Shown here: positions 12,988-13,139 of the stretch, one piece after another
Layout: every line of letters starts with the position of its first letter
Numbering within the stretch: position 1 is the first letter of the stretch
Source of the DNA: Holosporales bacterium
Lineage (GTDB): Bacteria > Pseudomonadota > Alphaproteobacteria > Caedimonadales > UBA9215
NCBI GenBank assembly: GCA_003503995.1
Contig: DOCA01000185.1
Coordinates: forward strand, 167-13,305
Length of the DNA: 13,139 nucleotides
Direction of reading: 5' to 3'
Notes under the pieces: model-generated
Told to the model about the DNA's origin: nothing
What the model saw: the letters and a program-made list of their open reading frames with translations, nothing else
The model's database searches: none
Translations under genes and position numbers: made by a program

Positions 12988-13139
12988 CTAAAGGTTTTGT
13001 AAGCTAGCCAATAAACGGTGACGTGCTTCTGGCAGGCTAATATCATGGGGAACAAATACATATTTATCTAGAAAATACCCTGATAACGTAAGAGCTGCAA
13101 GGATTTCTTGATGCTCTGGTTCTTTTTGTTGTTTATCAG
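12988..13139 (-). CDS. recO: DNA repair protein RecO, C-terminal fragment (gene enters from the right)
   Basis: Only the last 49 residues are in the window. They include ALTLSGYFLDKYVF and LPEARHRLLASLQ, which resemble the C-terminal helix region of alphaproteobacterial RecO proteins. RecO loads RecA during recombinational repair. Identification rests on this tail plus position: recO directly upstream of parC is a common alphaproteobacterial arrangement. The stop (TAG, 12988-12990) is seven bases before the parC start and shares bases with the parC ribosome site. There is no start in the window, so length and completeness cannot be judged. Confidence 0.65.
   Translation of the reverse strand, partial: DKQQKEPEHQEILAALTLSGYFLDKYVFVPHDISLPEARHRLLASLQNL

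Overview
The window looks like a chromosomal segment of an AT-leaning alphaproteobacterium. The clearest clue is the right end: the C-terminus of a RecO-like protein runs straight into parC on the same strand, a recO-parC order common in Alphaproteobacteria, and the topoisomerase reads as Gram-negative ParC. The tolC-like gene confirms an outer membrane. Placement in a host-associated order such as Holosporales is only a guess. No IS transposase, phage gene, CRISPR array, tRNA or rRNA is visible. Coding density is high and no gene-free gap exceeds 150 bases.

Left part (1-3972): a nearly complete bifunctional NAD(P)H-hydrate repair enzyme (nnr, minus, cut off by the window start) and a full-length phosphoenolpyruvate synthase (ppsA, plus) diverge from a 101-base spacer. 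The spacer carries a perfect 15-bp palindrome and three copies of a CAAAAGAC-like word. ppsA meets the next gene tail to tail with the two stop codons overlapping.

Middle part (3969-10022): a complete three-component type I secretion system. A minus-strand pair encodes an LssB/LapB-type ABC exporter with a C39-like domain that appears proteolytically dead, followed 12 bases later by a HlyD-type adaptor. A TolC-family outer-membrane protein is divergent, on the plus strand. The two arms start from a short spacer whose predicted promoters overlap. Downstream of the adaptor, same strand, is an unrecognised 193-residue exported protein. No RTX or adhesin substrate and no LapD/LapG-like regulator is present, so the cargo must be elsewhere.

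Right part (10019-13139): the TolC stop overlaps the start of an 18-codon reading frame. Next comes an unrecognised 137-residue single-pass membrane protein whose 3' end is packed with palindromes. A 70-bp element with 17-bp inverted arms follows, lying between the convergent ends of that gene and parC. parC (complete) and the end of recO (partial) close the window.

The strongest candidates for something undescribed are the 10631-10700 palindromic element, the two orphan envelope proteins flanking the secretion system, and the Lys/Ser-rich extension with alternative starts on the exporter. All functional statements come from reading motifs by eye; no database search was run.
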